Notes: generated from the sequence alone by a model not told the origin. A stretch of DNA of 64,000 bases from CAZLIC01 sp964559535 (GCA_964559535.1 CAZLIC010000011.1:1-64000), one strand, 5' to 3'. Counted from the stretch's first letter, positions 41,121-51,063 are shown. A program made the numbers and translations.

Positions 41121-41892
41121 CCTGTCGCTGCTGCTGGACGCGGCCGAACACGCCGGGCGCATCGCGCTGCGGTACTGGCGCCGCGCGCCCAAGGCCTGGA
41201 AGAAAGGCGACGACAGCCCGGTGACCGAGGCCGACATGGCGGTGAACCGCATGCTTCAGGCCGACCTGCTGGCGGCACGCCCCGGCTATGGCTGGCTGTC
41301 CGAGGAAACGCCCGACAATGACGTCCGCCTTTCGCACGACCGCGTGTTCGTGGTGGACCCCATCGACGGCACGCGGGCCTTCATCGCCGGGGAAACCGCC
41401 TTTTCGCATGCGCTGGCCGTGGTGGAAAACGGCGTGCCGGTAGCGGGTGTGGTGCACCTGCCCGCGCTGGGGGTCACCTATGCCGCCGTGGCGGGCGGGG
41501 ACGCCACGCGCAACGGGGCCGTGCTGGCCTGTTCCTCCACCGCCAGCCCGGACGGCGCCTCGGCGCTGATGTCTTCGGCGGTGCTTGCGGCAGAGCACTG
41601 GCCTGGAGGCGTGCCGGGGCTGCGGCGGCATTTCCGCGCCTCGCTGGCCTGGCGGTTCTGCCTGGTGGCCGATGCGTCCTTTGATGCGCTCTTGACGGTG
41701 CGCCCGGCCTGGGAATGGGACATCGCCGCAGGCGCGCTGATCGCCGAACGCGCGGGCGCCGTGGTCAGCGATGCGGCCGGGCAGCCGATGACCTTCAACC
41801 GGCCCATGCCACAGGCAGAAGGGGTCATCGTGGCCGGGCCACCGCTGCACGGCGCGCTGATGGCGCGGCGGCCGGGTGCACCGCATCTGTAG
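41107..41892 (+). CDS. cysQ: 3'(2'),5'-bisphosphate nucleotidase / inositol-phosphatase family
   Basis: 261 residues. Metal-binding motifs of the Li-sensitive phosphatase family are present: SEET near residue 62, DPIDGTRAFI near 82, and WEWDIAAG near 202. The pattern fits CysQ, which removes the 3' phosphate of PAP during sulfate assimilation. The only reasonable start is a TTG at 41107 inside pmbA (14-base overlap in another frame), implying translational coupling. A later start would cut the first helix. Confidence 0.88.
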   Translation: MPGNDLSLLLDAAEHAGRIALRYWRRAPKAWKKGDDSPVTEADMAVNRMLQADLLAARPGYGWLSEETPDNDVRLSHDRVFVVDPIDGTRAFIAGETAFSHALAVVENGVPVAGVVHLPALGVTYAAVAGGDATRNGAVLACSSTASPDGASALMSSAVLAAEHWPGGVPGLRRHFRASLAWRFCLVADASFDALLTVRPAWEWDIAAGALIAERAGAVVSDAAGQPMTFNRPMPQAEGVIVAGPPLHGALMARRPGAPHL

Positions 41893-41934
41893 CTACAGCA
41901 GAGCTACGGAAACCCTACGCGAACACGCCGCAGG

Positions 41935-43227
41935 TCATACGGTCACCTCGCGCGCCACCTGCGCCCCTACCCCGAACACCCGCTTGTAGCGCGCAATCTG
42001 GTCCTCCGGCCCCATGGCCTTGACCGGATTGTCCGACAGCTTGACCGTGGGCCGCCCGTCGGCAGCCACCGCCTTGCACACCAGACTGAACGGCGCCAGC
42101 GCGTCGCCATCCGTCAAACCGTTGAAATCATTTGTCAGCATGGTGCCCCAGCCAAAGCTGACCCGCACACGGCCCGCAAACCGCGCGTGCAATTCCAGGA
42201 TCTTGTCCACATCCAGCCCGTCGGAAAAGATCACCAGCTTGGTCGCCGGATCCTCGCCCCGTTCGGTCCACCAGGCAATCGCCGTCTCGGCTCCCTCGGC
42301 CGGATCGCCACTGTCAATCCGTATCCCGGTCCACTTCGCCAACCAGTCCGGGGCACGGGCCAAAAACCCTTTTGTTCCAAAGGTATCCGGCAGGATGATG
42401 CGCAGGTTTCCGTCATGCTCCTCATGCCAGTCGGCCAAAACCTGATACGGCGCCTGCGCCAGTTCCGCGTCAGTCTCGGCCAGCGCCGCATAGACCATCG
42501 GCAACTCGTGCGCGTTGGTCCCGATCGCCTCGATATCCCGCCGCTGCGCGATCAGGCAGTTCGATGTCCCCGCAAATCGCCCCTCCAGCCCCTCCATCAT
42601 CGCCTGCACGCACCAGTCCTGCCACATGAACCCGTGCCGCCTGCGGGTGCCGAAATCGGCAATCCGCAAGCCCTCTATCGACTTGAGACGGCTGATCTTT
42701 TCCCAAAGCTTGGCCATCGCGCGGGCATACAGCACCTGCAGTTCGAACCGCCCCATGGTGCCCAGCACCGCGCGCGACCGCAGCTCCATCAGCACCGCCA
42801 GCGCCGGAATCTCCCACAGCATCACTTCGGGCCACTTGCCCTCGAAAGTCAGCTCGTACTGCCCGTCCCGGCGTTCCAGATGGTAGGGCGGCAGGCGCAG
42901 CGACTCGAACCATTCCATGAAATCTGGGCGGAACATCTGCCGCTTGCCGTAAAACATGTTGCCGCGCAGCCAGGTGCTCTCGCCCCGCGTCAGCCGCAGG
43001 GACCGCACGTGGTCCAGCTGTTCGCGCAACTCGCCTTCGTCCACCAGTTCGGCCAGCCTGATGCGGCGTGACCGGTTGATCAGGCTGAAGGTCACCGTCG
43101 TGTCCGGCTTGTTGCGGAAAATCGATTGGCACATCAACAGCTTGTAGAAATCGGTATCGATCAGCGACCGGACGATCGGGTCGATCTTCCACCGATGGTT
43201 CCAGACGCGCGTGGCGATATCAACCAT
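41935..43227 (-). CDS. pncB: Nicotinate phosphoribosyltransferase
   Basis: 430 residues. SLIDTDFYKLLMCQSIFR (21-38) opens the catalytic domain; FGTRRRHGFMWQ and GTNAHELPMVYAAL hold the substrate-binding region and the histidine that is transiently phosphorylated in the Salmonella enzyme. SGDPAEGAET, FSDGLDVDKILEL and VSFGWGTMLTNDF line the phosphate site. It converts nicotinate, PRPP and ATP to nicotinate mononucleotide in NAD salvage. The start at 43227 follows GGGAGGG. Its functional partner pncA is at 48305-48910. Confidence 0.94.
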   Translation of the reverse strand: MVDIATRVWNHRWKIDPIVRSLIDTDFYKLLMCQSIFRNKPDTTVTFSLINRSRRIRLAELVDEGELREQLDHVRSLRLTRGESTWLRGNMFYGKRQMFRPDFMEWFESLRLPPYHLERRDGQYELTFEGKWPEVMLWEIPALAVLMELRSRAVLGTMGRFELQVLYARAMAKLWEKISRLKSIEGLRIADFGTRRRHGFMWQDWCVQAMMEGLEGRFAGTSNCLIAQRRDIEAIGTNAHELPMVYAALAETDAELAQAPYQVLADWHEEHDGNLRIILPDTFGTKGFLARAPDWLAKWTGIRIDSGDPAEGAETAIAWWTERGEDPATKLVIFSDGLDVDKILELHARFAGRVRVSFGWGTMLTNDFNGLTDGDALAPFSLVCKAVAADGRPTVKLSDNPVKAMGPEDQIARYKRVFGVGAQVAREVTV

Positions 43228-43370
43228 GACCGGCCCTCCCTTCGCGGCAGTGAAACCGCGCCGTGCGGGATGTGCAAGCGCACAGTGCGACGCCCAGGGT
43301 TCCGATTGCGGCTCTGCAGGCATTGCGTGACAGGGCGCCACCACCAATATTGCGGTAACGCGTCCGTGTG

Positions 43371-43375
43371 GAGGG
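43371..43375 (+). promoter_or_regulatory. Shine-Dalgarno fixing the GTG start of the OB-fold membrane gene
   Basis: GAGGG four bases before GTG at 43380; it decides against the in-frame GTG at 43368. Confidence 0.6.
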
Positions 43376-43379
43376 AAAG

Positions 43380-44087
43380 GTGATCGCAACGCTGCTGTCG
43401 GCGCCCAACCTGCCCTTCAGCCTGGCGCTGGGCCTGCTGTTCGGCCTTTTGGTGCTGGAACTTGTGGCGCTTCTTCTGGGCGCAAGCGTCTTTGCCCCCG
43501 ATGATGCGGTGCCCGAGGTCGGGGCCGACCCCACCTTCGACCTGCCCGCCGATGCCGAGCCGGACCTGTCCGCGCTGCTGGCCGCCAGTGACGGCGTTGA
43601 CACCGGCCCGCCCGCTGACACGCCCGACGGCGGCACGGCCATGTCGCTTCTGGGTCTGGGCCGGGTGCCCTTTGCCATCTGGCTTGCGGCACTTCTTCTG
43701 GGCTTCGGCCTGTCGGGCCTTGCGGTGCAGGCCATGTCCGGCGGCATCCTGCCTGCCGCGCTGGCGGCCCTGCCTGCGGCGGCGGCAGGCCTGTTCACGG
43801 CGCGCGGCGTGGCCGGGGTTCTGGGTGGCCTTGTCAAGCCGAACGAAACCACGGCCACCGGCCCGCAGTTCATGGGTGGCCTGCGCGGCGTGGTCACGCA
43901 AGGCACGGCCCGGCGCGATGCCGCGGCCGAGGTGCGGCTGCGCGACCGGCACGGCAACATCCACTACCAGCGCTGCGAACCCTTCCGCGACACCGACGTG
44001 ATTGCCGAGGGCACCGAGGTGCTGACGCTGCGCGAACGCGCGCCGGGCGGCGGCTGGCACCTGCGCATCCTGCCCATCCCCTCATGA
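43380..44087 (+). CDS. OB-fold membrane protein, YqiJ-like
   Basis: 235 residues. Membrane helices at about 12-32, 97-118 and 122-150 surround an acidic, Pro/Asp-rich loop (about 45-88). The C-terminal soluble part (about 160-235) reads GPQFMGGLRGVVTQGTARRD ... GTEVLTLRER, an OB-fold of the NfeD/YqiJ kind. Such proteins are paired with flotillins, and a flotillin gene follows after 22 bp. Together they are thought to organise membrane microdomains. In E. coli the pair is YqiJ-YqiK. Divergent from pncB. Confidence 0.82.
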   Translation: MIATLLSAPNLPFSLALGLLFGLLVLELVALLLGASVFAPDDAVPEVGADPTFDLPADAEPDLSALLAASDGVDTGPPADTPDGGTAMSLLGLGRVPFAIWLAALLLGFGLSGLAVQAMSGGILPAALAALPAAAAGLFTARGVAGVLGGLVKPNETTATGPQFMGGLRGVVTQGTARRDAAAEVRLRDRHGNIHYQRCEPFRDTDVIAEGTEVLTLRERAPGGGWHLRILPIPS

Positions 44088-44109
44088 CACCCCCGAAAGG
44101 CCTGCTGCC

Positions 44110-45744
44110 ATGCCACTGAACTTCTTCGCGATTCTGATCGGCTCGATCCTTGCGTTCTTCGTTCTGGTGGGCCTGATCCTGGGCCGCCTGTACCGCCGCG
44201 CCACGCGCGAGGTGTCGCTGGTGAAAACCGGCGCGGGTGGCAAGCGGGTGATCATGGACGGCGGCTCGATCATCATTCCGCTGCTGCACGAAGTGGCCCG
44301 GGTGAACATGAAGACCCTGCGGCTGGAGGTGCGGCGCGCGGCCGAAGCGGCGCTGATCACCAAGGACCGCATGCGCGTCGATGTGGGCGCCGAGTTCTAC
44401 GTCTCGGTGCAGGCGACCGACGAAGGCATCGCGCGCGCCGCGCAGACACTGGGCGAGAAGACCTTCAACGTCGATGCGCTGCGCGAGATGATCGAGGGCA
44501 AGCTGATCGACGGACTGCGCGCCGTGGCCGCCCGGATGACGATGGACGAGTTGCACGAGAACCGCACCAACTTCGTGCAAGAGGTGCAGAATGCGGTGTC
44601 GAACGACCTTCTGAAGAACGGTCTGGAGCTGGAAAGCGTGTCGCTGACCGCGCTGGACCAGACCCCCTTCGAGGCGCTGGATGAGAACAACGCCTTCAAC
44701 GCCGTCGGCATGCGCAAGCTGGCCGAGGTGATTGCCACGTCCAAGAAAGAGCGCGCGCAGATCGACGCCGAGGCCGAGGTTTCGGTGCGCCGGTCGGCGA
44801 TGGAGGCCGAGCGGCTGAAGATGCAGATCGACCGCGAGCAGGAAGAGGCCCGCATCGCCCGCGAGCAGGAAGTGGAACTCTTGAAGGCCGCGCAGGTGGC
44901 CGAGATCGCGCGTTCGCGCGAACTGTCGGAATCCGAGAAGGAACGCGCCCGCATCCGCCGCGAGCAGGAGATCAAGGAGGCCGAGATCGCCCGCGCCCGT
45001 GCCGTGGACGAGGCGCAGATCAAGAAGGAACGCGAGATTGAGGTCGCCAACCAGGAACGGCAGATCGCGATTTCGCAGAAGTCCGAAGAGGAAAGCCGCG
45101 CCCGCGCTTCGGCCGACACGGCGCGGGCCGAAGCCACGAAGGCGGCCGAAGCCATCGAGACGGCCCGCGCGGTGGCCGGTGCCGAGCGGCAGAAACAGAT
45201 CGTGCTGATCGAGGCCGCGCGCGAGGCCGAACGCGAGGCGACGAAGATGCGTCTTTCCGCGGCCGCCGAACGCGCTGCGGCCGAAGACCGCGCTGCCGCG
45301 GTCCGCGAAGAGGCGCAGGGCGAGGCGGACGCCATGACGATCCGCGCCGAGGCCAAGAAAAAGGACCTGCTGGCCGAGGCGGAGGGGCGGCAGGCGCTGG
45401 CCAATTCGGAAAACACGCTGTCCAACGAAATCATCGGCATGCGCATCGCGCTGGCGCGGCTGGAGGCGATGCCGAAGATCGTGGCCGAGATGGTGAAGCC
45501 GGCCGAGAAGATCGAATCGATCCGAATCAACCAGATCAGCGGGTTGGGCAGCGCTGGCGGAGGCGGAGGAGAGGCGGCGAAGGCGCCGGTGAACCAGGCG
45601 TTTGACGCGATGCTGGGGGCTGCACTGCAACTGCCCGCCATGCGCAAGCTGGGCGAGGAGATCGGCATGAACTTCGAGGGTGGCCTGGGCGGGATGCTGG
45701 ACGATGCGGCGGGCGACAAGCCCGGCAAGCCGCCGGCAGGCTGA
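44110..45744 (+). CDS. Flotillin-family (YqiK-like) protein
   Basis: 544 residues. An N-terminal membrane helix (about 5-27) is followed by an SPFH/PHB domain (about 30-195: GSIIIPLLHEVARVNMKTL, RVDVGAEFYVSVQ). A very long charged coiled coil follows (about 205-450) rich in Glu/Ala/Arg (AREQEVELLKAAQVAEIARS, IKKEREIEVANQERQIA). The C-terminus is Gly-rich, ending KPGKPPAG. It assembles into large membrane-associated cages. It is paired with the OB-fold membrane protein upstream. The YqiK-type orientation (helix first) separates it from stomatins. Confidence 0.9.
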   Translation: MPLNFFAILIGSILAFFVLVGLILGRLYRRATREVSLVKTGAGGKRVIMDGGSIIIPLLHEVARVNMKTLRLEVRRAAEAALITKDRMRVDVGAEFYVSVQATDEGIARAAQTLGEKTFNVDALREMIEGKLIDGLRAVAARMTMDELHENRTNFVQEVQNAVSNDLLKNGLELESVSLTALDQTPFEALDENNAFNAVGMRKLAEVIATSKKERAQIDAEAEVSVRRSAMEAERLKMQIDREQEEARIAREQEVELLKAAQVAEIARSRELSESEKERARIRREQEIKEAEIARARAVDEAQIKKEREIEVANQERQIAISQKSEEESRARASADTARAEATKAAEAIETARAVAGAERQKQIVLIEAAREAEREATKMRLSAAAERAAAEDRAAAVREEAQGEADAMTIRAEAKKKDLLAEAEGRQALANSENTLSNEIIGMRIALARLEAMPKIVAEMVKPAEKIESIRINQISGLGSAGGGGGEAAKAPVNQAFDAMLGAALQLPAMRKLGEEIGMNFEGGLGGMLDDAAGDKPGKPPAG

Positions 45745-45994
45745 CAGGACACTGAGCATTCGGTGACTCCACGCTGGCCGCACACACCGCATGCCCCGGC
45801 CGCATGTCGGCCGGACAATGCGACTTTGCGGGCCAGAACACCCCCCGGGTTGGCCGAAGGCTGACCCCCGGGCCGACCCCACGCCGGAAATCCGCAGGCC
45901 GGACCGGCCGGGCCTCGCAGGCCCCCAAAGCCCCGGCTGGCTGGCGCGGGCGGCAAGCGGCGTTCCCGCCACCGGGGTACGGCGGCAGGCCGCG

Positions 45995-48271
45995 TCAGGC
46001 CGCCTGGATCAGGAACCGTCCGATCCGGTCGTACAGCGCCTCGCGCCGCACCGGCTTGGGCAGGAAATCGTCGCCTCCGGCGCTTTCGCAGGCCGCCCGG
46101 TCCTCGGCAAAGGCGTTGGCGGTGACCACGAGGATCGGGCAGCGCGGCCAGCCGCGGGCGTGTTCCTGTTCGCGGATCGCGCGGATTGCGGCAAGCCCGT
46201 CCATCACCGGCATCTGGATGTCCATCAGGACCAGATCGGGCGGCGCGTTGCCATAGGCGGCGACCGCTTCGGCCCCATTCTCGGCCTCGGTCAGCAAGAG
46301 CGACAAAGGTTCCAGCAGTCGGCGCAGGATCAGCCGGTTCGTTCGGTTGTCCTCGGCCACGAGAACCCGGCGACCCGTCAGCTTGAGAAGCGGCTGCGCA
46401 AGATCGGCCGCTGGCGTCGCGGCCTGTGTCGAAACCGGCGCGGCTGGCAGCGAGAGCGAGACCACGAAGGTTGCGCCTTTTCCCGCATCTGACAGCACGG
46501 TGATCCCGCCCCCCATCGCTTGCGCAAGATGACGCGAGATCGACAGGCCAAGGCCGGTGCCGCCGAACTGGCCATGGATCGAGATGTCGCCCTGGGTGAA
46601 GCTGTCGAAGATCGCCTCGTGTCGGTCTGGCGGGATGCCGATGCCGGTATCACGCACCGTCACGCGCAGCGGGATACGCCCGCCCGTCTCGTCGCCAATT
46701 GACAGCGTGACCTCGACGCCACCCGTCGCCGTGAACTTGATGGCGTTGCCGACAAGGTTCACCAGAATTTGCCGCAGCCGCCCTGCATCACCCGACAGCC
46801 AGACCGGGCCATGCGGAGCACAGGTCAGGCTCAGTCCCTTGGACTGCGCAACCGGTAGGGCAAGCCGCGCAACGGCCTCGGTCAGTGCCGCGGCATCGAA
46901 AGGCTCTGCCGCCAGCCGCAACGCTCCGCTCTGGATCTGCGACAGGTCGAGGATGTCGGAGATCAGGGCGAGCAGGGTCTGGCCCGAATCGCGGATCGCA
47001 GTGACGCATTCGGCCTGGTCGGGCGACAGCGACGAGGCAGCCAGCACGTCGGCCATCGCCACCACACCATTGAGGGGGGTGCGGATCTCATGGCTCATGG
47101 TGGCCAGGAACCGTGTCTTCGCCTCTGCCGCGGCCTCGGCCCTGATCCGCGCCTCGGCCAGTTCGGCGGCATGGGTTCGGGCAGCGGTCACATCACGTTC
47201 GACCTGTACGGTCATGGCCAGGCTCCCGTCGGGATTGAGAATTGGCACAGACGACGTCTCGATCCAGATCGTGCGACCGTCCCGTGTGCGGTTGCGCAAC
47301 TCGGCACGGAAGCTGCGCGCCGCCTTTCGGGCAGCAACGATCTCGTCCACCTTGTCGGCATCCAGACAGTCTGGGTTCAGCACCTCGCCCGGAAACTTGC
47401 CCTTCACCTCGTCCAGCGTGAAGCCAAGCGTGCGCGTGAAGGTGGGGTTGACCCAGTCGATCCTGCCGTCCGGCGTGTAGATGATCACGATGTCGTTCGC
47501 ATTCTCGGCCACCAGCGCCAGGCGGCGCGCCTGCGCCTCGCGCAGGGCAAGTTCGGCCGATGACTGTTCCAGCGCGTGCTGATGCCGCAACAGCTGATGC
47601 TCAAACCGCAGTGTTCGCGAAAAGGTCCGGCCGATGAAGCCGATGTAGCCAAGGGCCGAGTAGGCCATCATCGCGCCTGCGATCAGCAGATAGGCATTCT
47701 CGGCCAGCCAGACCGAAGGATGCGGGGCGGCGGCAAGGTCTGCCCAGGTCAGCGCCAGCCACGTCAGACAGAAGACGGCAAGCCGGACGTCGGCGGCCGG
47801 GCGAAGATAGGGGCGACTGAGGCCTGCGTTGATGATGCCGCCAAAGAGGAAGGCGGTTGAGACGAAGACGATCCCGACGCGTTCGGACCCCGTCCAGGCC
47901 AAGGCAACGCAGGCCGCGATCGTGGCGGACTGAACCAGCGCGAACAGGATGGTTGCGCGGCGCCAGGCTGCAGGCACCACCCCGGTGCGGAACCGCCGGT
48001 GCAGGTAGGACAGGAACGCGCAATCGACAGCGTCGCCCAGAAAGCCCAGCGCCAGCGTGACAAGGCCAAGTGCGCGGTCTTCCAGCACGCCCAGCGCAAC
48101 CGAGCCCAGCACCGTGAGAACCTGCCGCCCCGGCAGGCCGCGCACCCGCCCGCGGGCATAGCGCAGCAGCAGGCCATTCGCGTCGGACCGGGCTTCGAAC
48201 CGGTGAAGCGCGTCAAGCGTGTTGCTGGTACTTTCGGGCGCGGGCGAGTCGGGCTGCATGTCACAATCCAT
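45995..48271 (-). CDS. Hybrid sensor histidine kinase
   Basis: 758 residues. The N-terminal membrane region (about 50-215) has five or six helices with no obvious ligand motif. A PAS domain follows (about 240-365: IVIIYTPDGRIDWVNPTFTR), then HisKA with the phosphoacceptor His in FLATMSHEIRTPLNG (about 395). The HATPase_c domain has N box VNLVGNAIKF, G1 DTGIGIPP and G2 GTGLGLSI, and a receiver domain (about 645-758) has Asp in LVLMDIQMPVMDG. No separate response regulator is adjacent, so output is probably through a phosphotransfer partner elsewhere. It lies 33 bp downstream of pncA on the same strand. An ATG four codons later is an alternative start. Confidence 0.9.
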   Translation of the reverse strand: MDCDMQPDSPAPESTSNTLDALHRFEARSDANGLLLRYARGRVRGLPGRQVLTVLGSVALGVLEDRALGLVTLALGFLGDAVDCAFLSYLHRRFRTGVVPAAWRRATILFALVQSATIAACVALAWTGSERVGIVFVSTAFLFGGIINAGLSRPYLRPAADVRLAVFCLTWLALTWADLAAAPHPSVWLAENAYLLIAGAMMAYSALGYIGFIGRTFSRTLRFEHQLLRHQHALEQSSAELALREAQARRLALVAENANDIVIIYTPDGRIDWVNPTFTRTLGFTLDEVKGKFPGEVLNPDCLDADKVDEIVAARKAARSFRAELRNRTRDGRTIWIETSSVPILNPDGSLAMTVQVERDVTAARTHAAELAEARIRAEAAAEAKTRFLATMSHEIRTPLNGVVAMADVLAASSLSPDQAECVTAIRDSGQTLLALISDILDLSQIQSGALRLAAEPFDAAALTEAVARLALPVAQSKGLSLTCAPHGPVWLSGDAGRLRQILVNLVGNAIKFTATGGVEVTLSIGDETGGRIPLRVTVRDTGIGIPPDRHEAIFDSFTQGDISIHGQFGGTGLGLSISRHLAQAMGGGITVLSDAGKGATFVVSLSLPAAPVSTQAATPAADLAQPLLKLTGRRVLVAEDNRTNRLILRRLLEPLSLLLTEAENGAEAVAAYGNAPPDLVLMDIQMPVMDGLAAIRAIREQEHARGWPRCPILVVTANAFAEDRAACESAGGDDFLPKPVRREALYDRIGRFLIQAA

Positions 48272-48304
48272 GCAGCCGGGGAATGAAGAAAGTGCAAACG
48301 CCCG

Positions 48305-48910
48305 TCAAACCACGGTAACGCCCGCGTCTTTCATGCCTGCCAGCGCCGCCGCCATGGACCCGCCAAGGTCGATCCCCCGGCACAGGGCCGGGTCCACGAC
48401 CACCGCAAAGCCCAGTCGCGCAGCATCAACCGCCGAGAAGTTCACGCAGAAATCCGTGGCCAGCCCCACCAGGGTCACCGCCAAGATGCCGCGCGTGCGC
48501 AGATAACCCTCCAGCCCCGTGGGTGTGGTGCGGTCGTTCTCGAAGAACGCCGAGTAGCTGTCGATGCCGCGGTGGAACCCCTTGCGGATCACCATGTCCG
48601 CACGGTCGGTGTCCAGCCCGGGATGGAAGGCGGCACCGGGCGTGCCCTGCACGCAGTGGTCGGGCCACAGCGTTTGCGGGCCATAGGGCATCTCGGCGCT
48701 TTCGAACGGGCCCTTGCCGGGGTGCGAGGAGGCAAACGAGGAATGCCCCGGCGGATGCCAGTCCTGCGTCAGCACCACCGCCGCGAATTCCGCCATCCGC
48801 GCATTGATCCCCGGCACGATCCGGTCGCCCTCGGCCACCGCCAGCGCGCCTCCGGGGCAGAAGTCGTTCTGCACATCGATCACGATCAGGGCTTCGGTGG
48901 CGGGGCGCAT
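48305..48910 (-). CDS. pncA: Nicotinamidase
   Basis: 201 residues of the isochorismatase-like family. Catalytic Asp D12 is in VIDVQNDF; metal-binding residues lie in TQDWHPPGHSSF; the catalytic Lys is in VIRKGFH and the nucleophilic Cys in LATDFCVNFSAVDA. It converts nicotinamide to nicotinate, which PncB then uses. The start at 48910 gives the family N-terminus. It is divergent from hisC across 108 bp. Confidence 0.93.
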   Translation of the reverse strand: MRPATEALIVIDVQNDFCPGGALAVAEGDRIVPGINARMAEFAAVVLTQDWHPPGHSSFASSHPGKGPFESAEMPYGPQTLWPDHCVQGTPGAAFHPGLDTDRADMVIRKGFHRGIDSYSAFFENDRTTPTGLEGYLRTRGILAVTLVGLATDFCVNFSAVDAARLGFAVVVDPALCRGIDLGGSMAAALAGMKDAGVTVV

Positions 48911-49018
48911 CGCGGTCTCCTGGCTGTTTTCGTCAGTCTTGGCGTGGAAAGGCCGCCGCGCAAGCCCATCTTGCCACTGGCCCGCCGCGTTGGCCCCCGC
49001 TAGAAGGCGCTTGGCCCA

Positions 49019-50143
49019 GTGAAAGACCGTTCCGTGACCGACCTCACCCCCCTGTCCGACCCGCCCGCGATCCAGCCGCAGCCCGGCATCATGGACATCG
49101 CGCTGTACGTCGGCGGGTCGGCGCATGTGGCGGGCATTGCGAACGCCGTGAAGCTGTCATCGAACGAAAACCCCTTCGGCCCGTCAGACCGGGCCAAGGA
49201 CGCCTTCGCGCGGTCCGTCCACCAGTTGCACCGCTATCCGTCCACCGACCACCGCGCGCTGCGCGAGGCCATCGGCGAGGTGCACGGGCTGGACCCCGAG
49301 CGCATCATCTGCGGCGTGGGGTCGGACGAGATCATCACCTTCCTGTGCCAGGCCTATGCAGGCCCGGGTGACGAGGTGATCCTTACCGAACACGGCTTCC
49401 TGATGTACCGCATCTCGGCACTGGCGGCGGGGGCCGCGCCGGTGGAGGTGCCCGAGCGGGAGCGGGTCACGGACGTGGACGCGATCCTTGCCGCCTGCTC
49501 GCACCGCACGCGCCTGGTGTTCATCGCCAACCCGAACAACCCCACGGGCACGATGATCCCGCTTGCAGAGCTGGAACGGCTGGCCGACGGCCTGCCGCCG
49601 CAGGCGATTCTGGTGCTGGACGGCGCCTATGCCGAATACGAGCCGGGTTATGACGGTGGCGCGGCGCTGGCCACCGAACGACCGAACGTGGTCATGACGC
49701 GCACGTTTTCCAAGATTTACGGTCTGGGCGGGCTGCGCATCGGCTGGGGCTATGGGCCGCGGGCGATTGTCGATGTGCTGAACCGCGTGCGGGGGCCGTT
49801 CAACCTGTCGAACACGCAGCTGGATGCGGCCGAGGCCGCGGTGCGCGACCAGGACTGGGTGAACCGCTGCCGCAGCGAGAATGCCCGCATGCGCGGCTGG
49901 CTGGCGCAGGCGCTGGCCGATCTTGGCATTCCGTCCGACACCAGCCACGCGAACTTCATCCTTGCGCGGTTCGACAGCCCCGAACAGGCGGCCGACTGCG
50001 ACAGCTGGCTGAAATCGCAGGGGCTGATCGTGCGGCAGGTGGCTGGCTACAAGCTGCCCGACTGCCTGCGCATCACCATCGGCGACGAATCCGCCTGCCG
50101 CCGCGTGGCCCACGCGTTGGCCCAGTGGAGGGCGTCAGCATGA
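49019..50143 (+). CDS. hisC: Histidinol-phosphate aminotransferase (aromatic-type)
   Basis: 374 residues, fold-type-I PLP aminotransferase. KLSSNENPFGPS (45-56) and IANPNNPTGT line the PLP pocket; the Schiff-base lysine is in TFSKIYGLGGLRIGW (about residue 225). In this group HisC is often coupled to tyrC, as here (ATGA overlap), implying use on phenylpyruvate or arogenate in tyrosine and phenylalanine synthesis as well as on histidinol phosphate. The start is GTG at 49019 or GTG at 49034; neither has a strong Shine-Dalgarno. Confidence 0.92.
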   Translation: MKDRSVTDLTPLSDPPAIQPQPGIMDIALYVGGSAHVAGIANAVKLSSNENPFGPSDRAKDAFARSVHQLHRYPSTDHRALREAIGEVHGLDPERIICGVGSDEIITFLCQAYAGPGDEVILTEHGFLMYRISALAAGAAPVEVPERERVTDVDAILAACSHRTRLVFIANPNNPTGTMIPLAELERLADGLPPQAILVLDGAYAEYEPGYDGGAALATERPNVVMTRTFSKIYGLGGLRIGWGYGPRAIVDVLNRVRGPFNLSNTQLDAAEAAVRDQDWVNRCRSENARMRGWLAQALADLGIPSDTSHANFILARFDSPEQAADCDSWLKSQGLIVRQVAGYKLPDCLRITIGDESACRRVAHALAQWRASA

Positions 50144-51063
50144 CGCCGCTTTACAACCGCGTCGCGCTGATCGGGCTGGGGCTGATCGCCGGGTCGATGG
50201 GCCATGCGATGAAGGCCGCGGGGCTGGCGGGCGGGATCACGGGCTTCGCCAAGACCAAGGCCACCCGCGATGCCGCGCTGGAAATGGGGTTCATTGACCG
50301 GGCCTGCGAGACGGCGGCCGAGGCGGTGCAGGGCGCCGACCTTGTGGTGCTGTGCGTGCCTGTGGGCGCCATGGCGTCGGTGGCGGCCGAGATCGGGCCA
50401 CATCTGGCGCCAGGGGCCACGGTGACGGACGTGGGCTCGGTGAAGCAGGCCGTGATCGAGGATGTGGCGCCGCATGTTCCGGCGGGCGTCCACTTCATTC
50501 CCGGCCACCCGCTGGCAGGAACCGAGCATTCCGGCCCGCGGTCGGGCTTTGCCACGCTGTTCCGCAACCGCTGGTGGCTGCTGACCCCGGCCGAAGGCAC
50601 CGACCCCGCCGCCACTGCCCGTCTGCGCGCGCTGCTGGAAGCCATGGGCGCGCGGGTGGAAGAGATGGACGCAGCCCACCACGACCTTGTGCTGGCCGTC
50701 ACCAGCCACACGCCGCATCTGATTGCCTACACGATGGTGGGCGTGGCCGACGATCTGGCGCGGGTGACCGAATCCGAGGTCATCAAGTTCTCGGCCGCCG
50801 GTTTCCGCGACTTCACCCGCATCGCGGCCAGCGACCCCACCATGTGGCGCGACGTGTTCCTGACCAACCGCGAGGCCACGCTGGAAATCCTGGGCCGCTT
50901 CACCGAAGAGCTGTTCGCACTTCAACGCGCGATCCGGATGGGCGACGGCGAGATGCTGTTCGACTATTTCACCCGCACCCGCGCCATCCGCCGCGGCATC
51001 ATCGAGGCCGGGCAGGACACCGCCGCGCCGGACTTCGGCCGTGCGGCAACGCCCGCAAGCTAG
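50140..51063 (+). CDS. tyrC: Prephenate/arogenate dehydrogenase
   Basis: 307 residues. The NAD(P) motif is LIGLGLIAGSMG (11-22), and the catalytic region includes PGHPLAGTEHSGPRSG and the conserved AVTSHTPHLIAY. It forms tyrosine precursors by oxidative decarboxylation of prephenate or arogenate. The ATG overlaps the hisC stop by four bases (ATGA), with GGAGG upstream, so the two are co-translated. The C-terminal ACT domain is absent, as usual for alphaproteobacterial TyrC. Confidence 0.92.
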   Translation: MTPLYNRVALIGLGLIAGSMGHAMKAAGLAGGITGFAKTKATRDAALEMGFIDRACETAAEAVQGADLVVLCVPVGAMASVAAEIGPHLAPGATVTDVGSVKQAVIEDVAPHVPAGVHFIPGHPLAGTEHSGPRSGFATLFRNRWWLLTPAEGTDPAATARLRALLEAMGARVEEMDAAHHDLVLAVTSHTPHLIAYTMVGVADDLARVTESEVIKFSAAGFRDFTRIAASDPTMWRDVFLTNREATLEILGRFTEELFALQRAIRMGDGEMLFDYFTRTRAIRRGIIEAGQDTAAPDFGRAATPAS

